Source: Streptomyces noursei ATCC 11455
Lineage (GTDB): Bacteria; Actinomycetota; Actinomycetes; Streptomycetales; Streptomycetaceae
Reading direction: 5' to 3'
Length of the DNA stretch: 64,000 nt
Assembly: GCF_001704275.1 (NCBI RefSeq)
Contig: NZ_CP011533.1
Span: forward strand, 4,960,001 to 5,024,000
The translations under genes were made by a program, and so were the position numbers. Of this stretch, positions 53,945 through 64,000 are shown in pieces. The notes beneath the pieces are model-generated. The model saw only the letters and a program-made list of their open reading frames with translations. It was not told where the DNA came from and ran no database searches. Numbering within the stretch: position 1 is the stretch's first letter; each line of letters starts with the position of its first letter.

Positions 53945-55582
53945 TCAGCTGATGTCGCGGCGGCGCAGCCCGACCAGACCGGCGGATATCAGGACCACCG
54001 ACAGGGCCGTCAGCCACAGGAACGGCGCGGCCGTCACCGCCCCGCCGGGCAGCTTGGGCAGGTGACCGTACGGCGAGAGGTCCAGCGCCCACTGCGGCAG
54101 CCGCAGCACCGGGCCGAACCAGCCGAGGGCGAGGCAGCCGCCGGTCAGTGCCCAGACCGCGCCGGCGGCCCGGGGCAGCAGGCCGAGCACGGCCATCGCC
54201 ACCGCGGCGAGCGTCCACACCGCCGGGACCTGGGCGAGCGTCGCGGCCAGCACCCGGCCGGTGCCGCCGGCGACATCGCCGACCGAGGCGCCGTAGGCGA
54301 TTCCCAGGGTCAGGCCGGCGGCGGCCAGCACCACGGCGGTGCCCGCCAGCGCGATGACCAGATGGCCGCCCGCCCAGCGCAGCCGGCCCACCGCGCCCGC
54401 CAGGACCGGCTCGGCGCGACCGCCGGTCTCCTCGGCGCGCATCCGGAGCACCGCGCCCACCGCGTAGAGCGCCGCGACCATGCCGAGCAGGCCGGTGATC
54501 GAGGCCAGGAAGGCGTCCGTCAGGGACTGCTGTCCGCCGAGCCGCTCGAAGATCTCCCGGGTCCGCTGATTGCCGTCGACCAGGCTCGCGGCTCCTTTGG
54601 CGATCCCGCCGAACACCGCGCCGGCGAGCGCGAGACCGGCCGTCCAGCCCGCCAGGGTGGTCCGCTGCAGCCGCCAGGCCAGGCCGGTGGGCCCGCCGAG
54701 CGAGCGCGGCGCCCGGGCCGGGCCGGGGCGGGCCGGCAGGAAGCTCATCCCCAGGTCGCGGCGGGCGGTCAGGGCGTAGGCCGCCGCGGTCGCCAGTGCC
54801 GTCGCGGCGGCGAGGAGCAGGACCACCCACCAGCGTTCGCCGGCGTAGGCGCGCAGGCGCTGGGCCCAGCCGATGGGGGAGAGCCAGGTGAGCGGGGAGC
54901 CGCCGTCGGCGGATGCGTCGCCGGCGGCGCGCAGCGCGAAGGCGGCGCCCAGGACCGTGCCGGTCAGCCCCTTGGCCAGCCGGGCGCTCTCGGTCAGTTG
55001 GGCGGCGATCGCGGCCAGGGCGGCGAAGAGCAGGCCGGTGCCGCCGATCGCGACGCCCAGGGCCAGCGATCCGCCCGCCGACAGGCCGGACGCGGCGAGC
55101 CCGGCGGCGGTCAGCGCGGCGACCCCGGCGTCGGCGACCAGGGCCGCCAGCAGGGCCGCGGTCAGCGGCGCCCGCCGGCCCACCACGGCGGCGGAGAGCA
55201 GCTCCTGGCGGCCGCTCTCCTCCTCTTCGCGGGTGTGCCGGACGACGATCAGCAGGCTCATCACGGCCGCGAGCACCGCCCCGAACCCGGCCATCCGCCA
55301 GGCGACGAGACCGCCCAGGGAGTCGCCGAAGACCGGTCCGTACAGCGCGCGCAGCGAGCCGTTGGCGTTCATCGACGCGGCCAGCTCGGCGCGCTTGGCG
55401 GCGGTGTCGTAGAGCGACGCGAAGGACGGGCCCGTGGCGACGACGGAGAGGCCGAGGAGCAGTACCCAGACCGGGATCATCAGCCGGTCGCGGCGCAGCG
55501 CCAGGCGGAGCAGGGTGCCGGTGCCCGCCAGATGGCGCGGACCGCCCGGGCGGACGGCGGCGGGCGCGGCCGGGGCGCTCAT
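53945..55582 (-). CDS. ABC transporter permease (exporter, 12 predicted helices)
   Basis: 545 aa, ATG 55582, overlapping the ATPase gene by 4 bp. About twelve transmembrane segments in two halves, with [31 protein letters not shown] at the start and a soluble loop after each first helix. It is of the type named exporter of polyketide antibiotics in Streptomyces, which works with a separate ATPase. Together with the gene at 55579-56607 it forms a full exporter; the substrate is unknown. Confidence 0.85.
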   Translation of the reverse strand: MSAPAAPAAVRPGGPRHLAGTGTLLRLALRRDRLMIPVWVLLLGLSVVATGPSFASLYDTAAKRAELAASMNANGSLRALYGPVFGDSLGGLVAWRMAGFGAVLAAVMSLLIVVRHTREEEESGRQELLSAAVVGRRAPLTAALLAALVADAGVAALTAAGLAASGLSAGGSLALGVAIGGTGLLFAALAAIAAQLTESARLAKGLTGTVLGAAFALRAAGDASADGGSPLTWLSPIGWAQRLRAYAGERWWVVLLLAAATALATAAAYALTARRDLGMSFLPARPGPARAPRSLGGPTGLAWRLQRTTLAGWTAGLALAGAVFGGIAKGAASLVDGNQRTREIFERLGGQQSLTDAFLASITGLLGMVAALYAVGAVLRMRAEETGGRAEPVLAGAVGRLRWAGGHLVIALAGTAVVLAAAGLTLGIAYGASVGDVAGGTGRVLAATLAQVPAVWTLAAVAMAVLGLLPRAAGAVWALTGGCLALGWFGPVLRLPQWALDLSPYGHLPKLPGGAVTAAPFLWLTALSVVLISAGLVGLRRRDIS

Positions 55583-56607
55583 CGGGCGACCGTCCCGGCG
55601 GGCCGGGCGCCGTCCTCATGGCCGGCGTCGGGGCGCAGGTCGTCCTGGTAGTGGCGGAGGAAGAGCTCCTCCAGGGTGGGCGGGGTGCTGGTGAGGCTGC
55701 GCAGGCCGGCCGCGCCGAGCGGGCCGAGCACCGCGCCCAGCCGGTCGGTGTCGGCCTGGAGCCGGACGCGGCAGCCAGGGCCGCCCTGGAGCGGCTGGAC
55801 GGTGAGGCCGTGGACCCCGGGCAGCCCGTCGAGTCCGGCCGGCGGGCCGGCCAGCTCGGCGACGACGGTGGTCCGGGTCAGGTGGCGCAGCTCCCCCAGG
55901 GAGCCGGATTCGACGGTGCGGCCCTTGCGGATGATGCTGACGCGGTCGCAGAGCGCCTCGACCTCGGACAGCACATGGCTGGAGAGCAGGACGGTGCGGC
56001 CGCGGTCGCGCTCCTCGGCGACGCAGCTCTGGAAGACCTCCTCCATCAGCGGGTCCAGCCCGGAGGTGGGCTCGTCGAGGATCAGCAGGTCGACGTCGGA
56101 GGCGAAGGCGGCGACCAGGGCGACCTTCTGGCGGTTGCCCTTGGAGTAGGTGCGTCCCTTCTTCGTGGGGTCGAGCTCGAAGCGCTCCAGCAGCTCGTCC
56201 CGCCGGGTGGCGTCCAGGCCCGCCCGTCGCCCGCCACCGCCCATCCACGGGGGGCGCTTCGCGGCGCTGCCCCGATGCAGCCGCCCGTAGAGGTCGATGA
56301 CCTCGCCGCCGGAGAGATTGCGCCACAGGGTGACGTCCCCGGGGACGTAGGCGACATGGCGGTGGATCTCGACGGCGGAGTGCCAGGGGTCCTTGCCGAG
56401 GACCTGCACGGTGCCGCCGTCGGAGCGCAGCAGCCCCAGCAGGACGCGGATGGTGGTGGACTTCCCCGCCCCGTTGGGCCCGAGGAAGCCGTGCACCTCA
56501 CCGGGCTCGACGTCGAGGTCGAGGCCGTCCAGCGCGTGGGTCCGGCCGAAGGACTTGTGGAGGCCGGCCACCCGGATCGCGGGGAAGGGAGGGATCGCCT
56601 TCGTCAT
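55579..56607 (-). CDS. ABC transporter ATP-binding protein
   Basis: 342 aa, ATG 56607. Walker [20 protein letters not shown] near 41-57, signature-like region [16 protein letters not shown] (a YSKGN variant of LSGGQ), Walker [16 protein letters not shown] near 163-177, and switch His in [18 protein letters not shown]. The C-terminal domain is that of drug exporter ATPases (DrrA type). Transcribed divergently from the GbsR-like regulator at 56701, with a palindrome between them. Confidence 0.92.
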   Translation of the reverse strand: MTKAIPPFPAIRVAGLHKSFGRTHALDGLDLDVEPGEVHGFLGPNGAGKSTTIRVLLGLLRSDGGTVQVLGKDPWHSAVEIHRHVAYVPGDVTLWRNLSGGEVIDLYGRLHRGSAAKRPPWMGGGGRRAGLDATRRDELLERFELDPTKKGRTYSKGNRQKVALVAAFASDVDLLILDEPTSGLDPLMEEVFQSCVAEERDRGRTVLLSSHVLSEVEALCDRVSIIRKGRTVESGSLGELRHLTRTTVVAELAGPPAGLDGLPGVHGLTVQPLQGGPGCRVRLQADTDRLGAVLGPLGAAGLRSLTSTPPTLEELFLRHYQDDLRPDAGHEDGARPAGTVAR

Positions 56608-56626
56608 GATTTCGAAGGTACGCTAG

Positions 56627-56644
56627 CTTCATAAATTTGTGAAG
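56627..56644. promoter_or_regulatory. 18-bp palindromic operator between ABC exporter and regulator
   Basis: CTTCATAAATTTGTGAAG is an imperfect palindrome centred on AAATTT, AT-rich for this genome. It lies 20 bp upstream of the ABC ATPase start and 57 bp before the divergent regulator. This is the expected place for autoregulation plus repression of the exporter. Confidence 0.75.
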
Positions 56645-56700
56645 TTAAGAAACCGTATAAAGTTGGAGATGTTGCGCTGAACAGGGGAGATGATGCGGAC

Positions 56701-57288
56701 ATGAGCGAGCAGTACGAGCGGGGAGCGGGCCGGCCGGCCCGTGACGACGAGGCGATCCTGACGTTCGTCGAGCGCTTCGCGGCGCAGATGGTGGACGCCG
56801 GGATGCAGCGGATGCCGGCCCGCGTCTTCTCCTGCCTGCTGGCGTCCGACTCCGGCGTCCTGACCTCCGCCGAACTGGGCGAACGGCTCCAGGTCAGCCC
56901 GGCGGCCGTCTCCGGCGCGATCCGCTACCTCTCCCAGGTGGGCATGGTCAGCCGCGAGCGCGAGCCCGGTTCCCGGCGCGACCGCTACCGCGTCCACAGC
57001 GACCAGTGGTACGAGGCCATGGCCCGCCGGGACAGCATCCTGACCCGCTGGGAGGACGTGCTCCGGGAGGGCGTGGACAGCCTCGGCCCGGACAGCGCGG
57101 CCGGCCGCCGGCTCGGCGAGACGCTGGCCTTCACGGAGTTCATGCAGCACGAGCTCCTCGGCATGATGGAGCGCTGGCGCGACCACCTCGGAAAGCTCCG
57201 CACGGACGAGACGGACGAGGCGGACGAGCCCACCCGGTGGGCGGCCGGTGGCACGCCGCGGGAGACCGGCCCGGCCACGCGGCGCTGA
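56701..57288 (+). CDS. GbsR/MarR-type transcriptional regulator
   Basis: 195 aa, ATG 56701. The winged-helix region FVERFAAQMVDAGMQRMPARVFSCLLASDSGVLTSAELGERLQVSPAAVSGAIRYLSQVGMVSREREPGSRRDRYRVH at about 22-99 is typical of the GbsR branch of MarR proteins. A C-terminal helical dimerisation part follows (AGRRLGETLAFTEFMQHELLGMM), then an acidic disordered tail. It is divergent from the drug-type ABC exporter and most likely represses it through the palindrome at 56627, releasing it when an export substrate is bound. Confidence 0.85.
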   Translation: MSEQYERGAGRPARDDEAILTFVERFAAQMVDAGMQRMPARVFSCLLASDSGVLTSAELGERLQVSPAAVSGAIRYLSQVGMVSREREPGSRRDRYRVHSDQWYEAMARRDSILTRWEDVLREGVDSLGPDSAAGRRLGETLAFTEFMQHELLGMMERWRDHLGKLRTDETDEADEPTRWAAGGTPRETGPATRR

Positions 57289-57319
57289 CCGGCGCGCCCA
57301 CTCCTGCCGTGCCCCGCGC

Positions 57320-58399
57320 CTACTCCTGCCGTGGCAGGCGCAACCGCCAGGCCCCCGGCTGCACCGTCCAGGTCCGGGTCCGCACCGGCCCGCCGACCAG
57401 CGCGTCCGCCCGGTAGTGGAAGTCCGCGCCGGACACCGTCACGGCCCGCGCCCGCACCCGTATCGGCCGTTCCTCGCCCGGCCAGTGCACGACGACCTCG
57501 GCCAGTCCGCCGGGCCGCCCCGCAGGGTCGTCGGCCCCGGCCTCCCCGTCGCCTCCGGCGCCCGGCACCACCGACACCCCGCGCACCGGCCGGTCCAGAT
57601 CCGCCAGCAGCGCCCCGTCGGCCTCGATCCGCAGCCGCAGCCGCTGCGCGGGCACCCGCCCCCGGCGGCCCCCGCCGGCCTCGGCCGCCCCGGGCCGGGG
57701 CGCGCCCCACCGGCCGGCCGCGGGCGTGGCCAGCAGCGACAGCGCCGTACGGGCGGTCCGGGCGGCCGGCTTCCACCAGCCCCGGTGCCCCGGATCCGCC
57801 GCGTCGGCCCCCACGCCCCCGGGCGCCGCGGCCCGCCCCGGATACCCGGCGACCCCGCCCGTCGCCCCGTGCACCGCCGGCTCCCCGGGCGCGCCGTACG
57901 CCGCGTACCCCGGCAGCGCCCCGGCCCCGTCGCCGCACGGGATCCGCAGCCCGCCCAGCACGATGCCGTCGCTGTCGTCCGTGAGCAGGTCCATCGGCCG
58001 CTCCCCGCCGTCCAGGACGGTCCGTGCGGCGGCCACCGCGTCCGTGGGGACGCCCAAGGCGCGGCTCAGCGCGACCGTCTCCGGCGGGCCCACCGGCACC
58101 ATCGACAGCGGCACCCCGGCCAGCTCACGCTCCCGGTGGAGCAGGCTCACCGCCCGCAGCAGCGCCCGGTCGTCGCCGACCACCACCGGGTGCCGCCGAC
58201 CGCGCCGGGCCAGTGCCTGGGCGAATTCCTCGGGGCCCTCCGGGAGGCAGATCTTCGCCCCTGCGCCGGCGCACAGAACGTCCTTCGCGATCCGCACGGA
58301 TTCGCCGTCCGTCCTGCGGGCGACCGGGTCGATGACCACAAGCAGAGGGCACCCCCGAACGGAGTCCGCGGGAGAGTGCCCAGAAGACTGCGCCGACAC
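57320..58399 (-). CDS. diacylglycerol-kinase-like protein with degenerate catalytic motif
   Basis: 359 aa, ATG 58399. The first 120 residues follow the DAGK/LCB5 catalytic fold: LLVVIDPVARRTDGE near 19, AKICLPEGPEEFAQAL, VVVGDDRALLRAVSLL and VPLSMVPVGPPETVALSRALGVP. The usual GGDGT nucleotide motif reads GDDRA and the GTGNDFAR motif reads GPPETVALS, so key residues are changed. The C-terminal half is Gly/Ala/Pro-rich then a beta domain (FHYRADALVG). A gene annotated as DAGK beside purA is standard in Streptomyces. Loss of activity is inferred. Confidence 0.72.
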   Translation of the reverse strand: MSAQSSGHSPADSVRGCPLLVVIDPVARRTDGESVRIAKDVLCAGAGAKICLPEGPEEFAQALARRGRRHPVVVGDDRALLRAVSLLHRERELAGVPLSMVPVGPPETVALSRALGVPTDAVAAARTVLDGGERPMDLLTDDSDGIVLGGLRIPCGDGAGALPGYAAYGAPGEPAVHGATGGVAGYPGRAAAPGGVGADAADPGHRGWWKPAARTARTALSLLATPAAGRWGAPRPGAAEAGGGRRGRVPAQRLRLRIEADGALLADLDRPVRGVSVVPGAGGDGEAGADDPAGRPGGLAEVVVHWPGEERPIRVRARAVTVSGADFHYRADALVGGPVRTRTWTVQPGAWRLRLPRQE

Positions 58400-58433
58400 C
58401 TCGGTCCTTCCTCAGGTAGCATCTCGGTGCAAG

Positions 58434-58461
58434 AGCCCCTTGCGCTATTGCGCCAGGGGCT
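58434..58461. promoter_or_regulatory. leader hairpin upstream of purA
   Basis: A 12-bp stem with one mismatch (AGCCCCTTGCGC, loop TATT, GCGCCAGGGGCT), 116 bp before the purA start and downstream of no plus-strand gene. So it is either in the purA transcript leader or in the promoter region. Confidence 0.5.
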
Positions 58462-58576
58462 TCGTCTATTCCGGGGCACCGGTCCGACGGCTCCGGCGAC
58501 GACGTACGCGTGACCACGCGGGCGTCGCGCCGTCCACGCACGTTGGACATGCCCCGCCCGGAAGGGGTGTACGCCT

Positions 58577-59863
58577 GTGCCCGCACTTGTGCTGCTCGGT
58601 GCTCAGTGGGGTGATGAGGGCAAGGGAAAGGCCACCGATCTGCTCGGTGGGTCCGTGGACTATGTCGTGCGTTATCAGGGCGGCAACAACGCCGGCCACA
58701 CGGTCGTCGTGGGCGACCAGAAGTACGCACTTCACCTCCTCCCTTCCGGAATCCTCTCGCCGGGGTGCACCCCGGTCATCGGCAACGGCGTCGTCGTCGA
58801 CCCGGCGGTCCTGCTCTCCGAGCTGAGCGGACTCAACGAGCGCGGCGTCGACACGTCCAAGCTGCTGTTGAGTGGCAACGCGCATCTGATCACGCCGTAC
58901 AACATCACCACCGACAAGGTGACGGAACGCTTCCTCGGCAAGCGGAAGATCGGCACCACCGGCCGCGGCATCGGCCCGACCTACGCCGACAAGATCAACC
59001 GCACCGGCATCCGGGTCCAGGACCTCTACGACGAGTCGATCCTGACCCAGAAGGTCGAGGCGGCCCTCGACGTCAAGAACCAGCTGCTCACCAAGCTCTA
59101 CAACCGCCGCGCCATCGAGGCCGGCCAGGTCGTCGAGGAACTGCTGGGCTACGCCGACAAGATCAAGGGCTATGTCGCCGACACCACCCTGATCCTCAAC
59201 AAGGCCCTGGACGACGACAAGGTCGTGCTCTTCGAGGGCGGGCAGGGCACCCTGCTCGACATCGACCACGGCACGTACCCCTTCGTCACCTCCTCGAACC
59301 CGACCGCGGGCGGTGCCTGCACGGGTGCGGGCGTCGGCCCCACGAAGATCAGCCGGGTCATCGGCATCCTCAAGGCGTACACCACCCGGGTGGGCGCCGG
59401 TCCGTTCCCGACCGAGCTGTTCGACGAGGACGGCGAGGCGCTGCGCCGGATCGGCGGCGAGCGCGGCGTCACCACCGGCCGGGACCGCCGCTGCGGCTGG
59501 TTCGACGCGGTGATCGCCCGCTACGCCACCCGCGTCAACGGCCTGACGGACTTCTTCCTCACCAAGCTCGACGTCCTCACCGGCTGGGAGCAGATCCCGG
59601 TCTGCGTGGCCTACGAGATCGACGGCGAGCGCGTGGAGGAACTCCCCTACAGCCAGACCGACTTCCACCACGCGAAGCCGATCTACGAGATGCTGCCGGG
59701 CTGGTCCGAGGACATCACCCAGGCCAAGACCTTCTCCGACCTGCCGAAGAACGCCCAGGCGTACGTCAAGGCACTGGAGGAGATGTCGGGCGCCCCGATC
59801 TCCGCGATCGGCGTCGGCCCGGGCCGGGACGAGACGATCGAGATCAACTCGTTCCTGTCGTGA
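58577..59863 (+). CDS. purA: adenylosuccinate synthetase
   Basis: 428 aa, GTG 58577. First committed step of AMP synthesis, joining IMP and Asp with GTP. Motifs: [23 protein letters not shown] at the start (catalytic Asp, P-loop), [10 protein letters not shown] near 36-45 (catalytic His), [14 protein letters not shown] near 127-140, [25 protein letters not shown] near 216-240, and [16 protein letters not shown] near 295-311. Length and order fit. It is divergent from the DAGK-like gene. Confidence 0.97.
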   Translation: MPALVLLGAQWGDEGKGKATDLLGGSVDYVVRYQGGNNAGHTVVVGDQKYALHLLPSGILSPGCTPVIGNGVVVDPAVLLSELSGLNERGVDTSKLLLSGNAHLITPYNITTDKVTERFLGKRKIGTTGRGIGPTYADKINRTGIRVQDLYDESILTQKVEAALDVKNQLLTKLYNRRAIEAGQVVEELLGYADKIKGYVADTTLILNKALDDDKVVLFEGGQGTLLDIDHGTYPFVTSSNPTAGGACTGAGVGPTKISRVIGILKAYTTRVGAGPFPTELFDEDGEALRRIGGERGVTTGRDRRCGWFDAVIARYATRVNGLTDFFLTKLDVLTGWEQIPVCVAYEIDGERVEELPYSQTDFHHAKPIYEMLPGWSEDITQAKTFSDLPKNAQAYVKALEEMSGAPISAIGVGPGRDETIEINSFLS

Positions 59864-59960
59864 GCCGTCCGGTGGGCCGCGCGGCGCGCCCGTAGCGGTT
59901 CGGTCCCCGTCGGGGACACCTGACGCCAGGGGTGGCGGCGGGGGCCTGGTGCCCTTGCCG

Positions 59961-61508
<1,548 letters not shown>

Positions 61509-61872
61509 GGTCCCCCGCCCTTTGCCCGACTTTCCCCCGCCTCCGCCCCACGGGAGCGTCCGCTCGTCCGCGGTGAGGATACCGAGGCCGCGCGCACGGC
61601 CGGTGGGGCGGTATTCGGCCAAGGCGCGCACCCGTAGAGGCGGTTGGGGCGCCGCCGTCCACGAGGTGGTCACCGCCCCGCCGCCAGCGTGCCGGGCAGC
61701 GCGGCCGACGCCGCGTCAGCGGGCCTGCGCTGTCCGGGAACTGACGTAATGGATGACTGATTCCGCGACCCGGAACTCTCCGGGGTTATCGATCGTAAAG
61801 AAAGGAGAAAAACCGCAGAGAGCGACGACAGGACCCGCACGATCCCCCGTCCCCGATTCCCAAGGAGACCGT

Positions 61873-62673
61873 GTGATACCCGCCGTACGAGCCATCGCGC
61901 GCGCCGCCATGGCCGCCCGCCCCGTCCCGCTGGCCGAGGTCCAGGCCCGCGCCGAACTCCTCGCCCGCTTCAGTACCACCTACCTCGTCCCGGTCGACGT
62001 CTTCGCCGCCTTCGCGGCCGAACTCACCGACCGTCGCCGCCCCGGCGGCCCGTTCGCGGCGCTGTGCATCAACGGCCGCCGCTGGTTCCGCTATCAGTCC
62101 GTCTACTACGACACCCCCGACCTGCGCTCTTTCCACGACCACCGGCGGAACAACCTGCTCCGCTTCAAGATCCGCGAGCGGCTCTACGCGGACACCGGTG
62201 AGCGGCAGTTCGAGGTCAAGCTCAAGGGGGAGCACGGCCGGACGGTCAAGCACCGCCGTCCGCTGATGCCCGGCGACCCGGCCCTCGGCCCGGCCCCACG
62301 CGACTTCCTCGCCGCCGTGCTCGACCGCTCCTACGGCATCGAGGCACCCACCGAACTGGGCCGCTCCATCGAGACCGACTACCAACGGGCCACCTTCGTC
62401 GCCGACGGCCAGCGCGTCACCTGCGACGCCGCGCTGGTCTGCCGCGACCTGGAGACCGGCCGCACCGTGCGGGCCGACGGCGGCCTGGTCGTCGTCGAGA
62501 CCAAGACCTCCGGCCGGCTCACCGAGGCCGACCGGCTGCTGACCGGATACGGCGTCCAGGCCGCGGACTTCACCAAGTACTGCGGCGGGCTGTCGGCGCT
62601 CCGCCCCCACCTGTACGCCAACCACTGGCGCGGCCCGGTCCGGACCGCCTTCCCCGCCGCCACGGCGGCCTGA
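61873..62673 (+). CDS. VTC-domain protein (polyphosphate-polymerase-like)
   Basis: 266 aa. GTG 61873 was chosen because AAGGAGACC lies just before it; an in-frame ATG at 61753 would add 40 residues without a good ribosome site. The VTC/triphosphate-tunnel fold is visible: FRYQSVYYDTPDLRSFHDHRRNNLLRFKIRERLY near 75-108 and RQFEVKLKGEHGRTVKHRRPL near 115-135, giving the Lys/Arg/Glu rows of the tunnel, then VVVETKTS near 211. VTC4 makes polyphosphate in yeast; bacterial forms are usually found with CotH and DUF4956 genes, absent here. Confidence 0.82.
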   Translation: MIPAVRAIARAAMAARPVPLAEVQARAELLARFSTTYLVPVDVFAAFAAELTDRRRPGGPFAALCINGRRWFRYQSVYYDTPDLRSFHDHRRNNLLRFKIRERLYADTGERQFEVKLKGEHGRTVKHRRPLMPGDPALGPAPRDFLAAVLDRSYGIEAPTELGRSIETDYQRATFVADGQRVTCDAALVCRDLETGRTVRADGGLVVVETKTSGRLTEADRLLTGYGVQAADFTKYCGGLSALRPHLYANHWRGPVRTAFPAATAA

Positions 62674-62720
62674 GGCCGTGCGCGGGGCGGCGGCACGCAC
62701 GGGGCGCCGCGGATCCTGAC

Positions 62721-62755
62721 GATGCCCGGGGGCAGTCACCCCACCCCCGGGCATC
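62721..62755 (+). terminator. terminator after the VTC-domain gene
   Basis: A perfect 12-bp stem (GATGCCCGGGGG with CCCCCGGGCATC), 11-base loop, 47 bp past the stop. Confidence 0.85.
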
Positions 62756-62913
62756 CCTGGAGTTTCCTACAGGACCGTAGACATTCTGTCCGCGCGCGTG
62801 GTGAGCGCCATACACAGTGTCGGTACCGGCCGACGGACCGTGATCCCTAGGCTGGGGGCCGTTCGCCGCTCTGTCCGGCGGCGGAACCGAGCGACCGATC
62901 CGAGGTACTGACC

Positions 62914-64000
62914 GTGACCACGACGCACCCCGACCCCGCAGCAAACGACAACAGCGGCGCGAAGCCCTTCCCGGGAAAGGCGGTGGCGGGCGACGGGCGG
63001 GCAGTGAAGGCCGCCGACCGCGCGCACGTCTTCCACTCCTGGTCCGCCCAGGGCCTGATCGACCCGCTGCCGATCGCCGGTGCCGAGGGTTCGTACTTCT
63101 GGGACTACGACGGCAACCGCTACCTCGACTTCTCCTCCCAGCTGGTCAACACCAACATCGGCCACCAGCACCCCAAGGTCGTCGCGGCCATCCAGGAGCA
63201 GGCCGGCAAGCTGTGCACGCTCGCCCCGGGCTTCGCCGTGGACGTCCGCTCCGAGGCCGCCCGGCTGATCGCCGAGCGCACCCCCGGCGACCTCGACAAG
63301 ATCTTCTTCACCAACGGCGGCGCCGAGGCGGTGGAGAACGCGGTCCGGATGGCCCGGCTGCACACCGGCCGCCCCAAGGTGCTGTCCACCTACCGCTCGT
63401 ACCACGGCGCCACCGCCGCCGCGATCAACCTCACCGGTGACCCGCGTCGCTGGCCCTCCGACAACGCCTCGGCCGGCGTCGTCCACTTCTGGGGCCCGTT
63501 CCTCTACCGCTCGCCGTTCCACGCCGAGAACGAGGCCCAGGAGTGCGAGCGCGCCCTGGCCCACCTGGAACAGACCATCGCTTTCGAGGGTCCCCAGTCG
63601 ATCGCGGCGATCATCCTGGAGACCATCCCCGGCACCGCCGGCATCATGACCCCGCCGCCCGGCTACCTCGCCGGCGTCCGCGAGATCTGCGACCGCCACG
63701 GCATCGTCTTCATCCTCGACGAGGTGATGGCCGGCTTCGGCCGTACGGGCCACTGGTTCGCCGCCGACCACTTCGGCGTCACCCCCGACCTGCTGACCTT
63801 CGCCAAGGGCGTCAACTCCGGCTACGTCCCGCTCGGCGGCGTCGCCATCAGCGCCGAGATCGCCGCCACCTTCGACCAGCGCCCCTACCCCGGCGGCCTC
63901 ACCTACTCCGGCCACCCGCTGGCCTGCGCCTCCGCCGTCGCCACGATCAACGCGATGGCCGAGGAGCGGATCGTGGAGAACGCCGCGGAGATCGGCGAGA
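62914..64000 (+). CDS. class III PLP-dependent aminotransferase (3' end outside window)
   Basis: GTG 62914, open to the window end (362 complete codons). It has LIDPLPIAGAEGSYFWDYDGNRYLDFSSQLVNTNIGHQHPKV near 50-90, FTNGGAEAVENAVRMARLHTGRPKV near 131-155, YHGATAAAINLTGD near 162, ILDEVMAGFGRTG near 268-280 (PLP Asp) and TFAKGVNSGYVPLGGV near 296-311 (Schiff-base Lys in AKG). The substrate could be taurine, beta-alanine, aminobutyrate or other omega-amino acid; the visible part does not decide. An upstream GAGG supports the start. Confidence 0.88.
   Translation, partial: MTTTHPDPAANDNSGAKPFPGKAVAGDGRAVKAADRAHVFHSWSAQGLIDPLPIAGAEGSYFWDYDGNRYLDFSSQLVNTNIGHQHPKVVAAIQEQAGKLCTLAPGFAVDVRSEAARLIAERTPGDLDKIFFTNGGAEAVENAVRMARLHTGRPKVLSTYRSYHGATAAAINLTGDPRRWPSDNASAGVVHFWGPFLYRSPFHAENEAQECERALAHLEQTIAFEGPQSIAAIILETIPGTAGIMTPPPGYLAGVREICDRHGIVFILDEVMAGFGRTGHWFAADHFGVTPDLLTFAKGVNSGYVPLGGVAISAEIAATFDQRPYPGGLTYSGHPLACASAVATINAMAEERIVENAAEIGE

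Noticed and set aside
59903..59917. short hairpin between purA and the kinase gene
   Set aside because: Only six base pairs around a 3-base loop; too weak to call a terminator.

Overview
The window is a stretch of high-GC actinobacterial chromosome that fits Streptomyces in gene content, codon bias and order. The marker loci are the HspR-controlled dnaK-grpE-dnaJ-hspR operon with a nearby clpB, pyrE next to fba, purA next to a lipid-kinase-like gene, a bifunctional-type dcd, an Rpf-like secreted muralytic protein, and four 14-bp parS sites. The parS sites place it in the origin-proximal core of a linear Streptomyces-type chromosome; this is inference from the sequence alone.

Layout. 1-6.4 kb: end of a TPR protein, a 59-aa membrane protein, an Rpf/LysM protein, a convergent pair of related small secreted proteins, a decayed secreted peptidase, a cupin, a GlxA-like regulator, a lone parS and a CapA-like phosphoesterase. 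6.4-8.4 kb: two tandem CoA-ester (malyl-CoA-type) lyases. 8.4-20.5 kb: an accessory-looking stretch ending at tRNA-Gly(CCC). It has long gene-poor gaps, relics of a resolvase and a phosphotransferase, an ArsB-type permease with a universal stress protein, YjbQ, two divergent DUF5994 proteins, a KimA-like permease and an ASCH-domain gene. 20.5-27.6 kb: tRNA-Gly, dcd, a phosphoribosyltransferase, an SGNH hydrolase with a ricin-type lectin domain, a Yip1-like membrane protein and a membrane Fe-S reductase.

27.9-37.7 kb: the heat-shock block. HspR is the repressor of this regulon, and its inverted repeats (HAIR) lie before dnaK (two) and clpB (one). Between the two chaperone loci is a minus-strand run: a zinc-ribbon/unknown gene pair, a PPOX flavin/F420 protein and a Uma2-family protein. 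37.7-46.2 kb: a YbjN protein, an aminotransferase, a Gly/His/Cys-tailed membrane protein, DUF2617, a membrane spermidine-synthase homologue, a CoxG-like protein, an aldose-1-epimerase, pyrE, a cluster of three parS sites at exact 24-bp spacing, and fba.

46.2-57.3 kb: a DHA2 drug exporter, a 34-bp perfect hairpin, DUF3151, and a tightly overlapping kynA-kynU-kynB-like operon that would take tryptophan to anthranilate. These are followed by a two-component system and an ABC exporter divergent from a GbsR/MarR-type regulator. 57.3-64 kb: a lipid-kinase homologue with a degenerate nucleotide motif, purA, a receptor Ser/Thr kinase, a VTC-domain protein and the start of a class III aminotransferase cut by the window end.

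Most genes are ordinary core metabolism or stress functions. The most unusual signals are the decayed island next to tRNA-Gly, the AT-rich operator-like repeat shared by two island genes, the phased parS array, the very long perfect hairpin, and several broken or degenerate genes.
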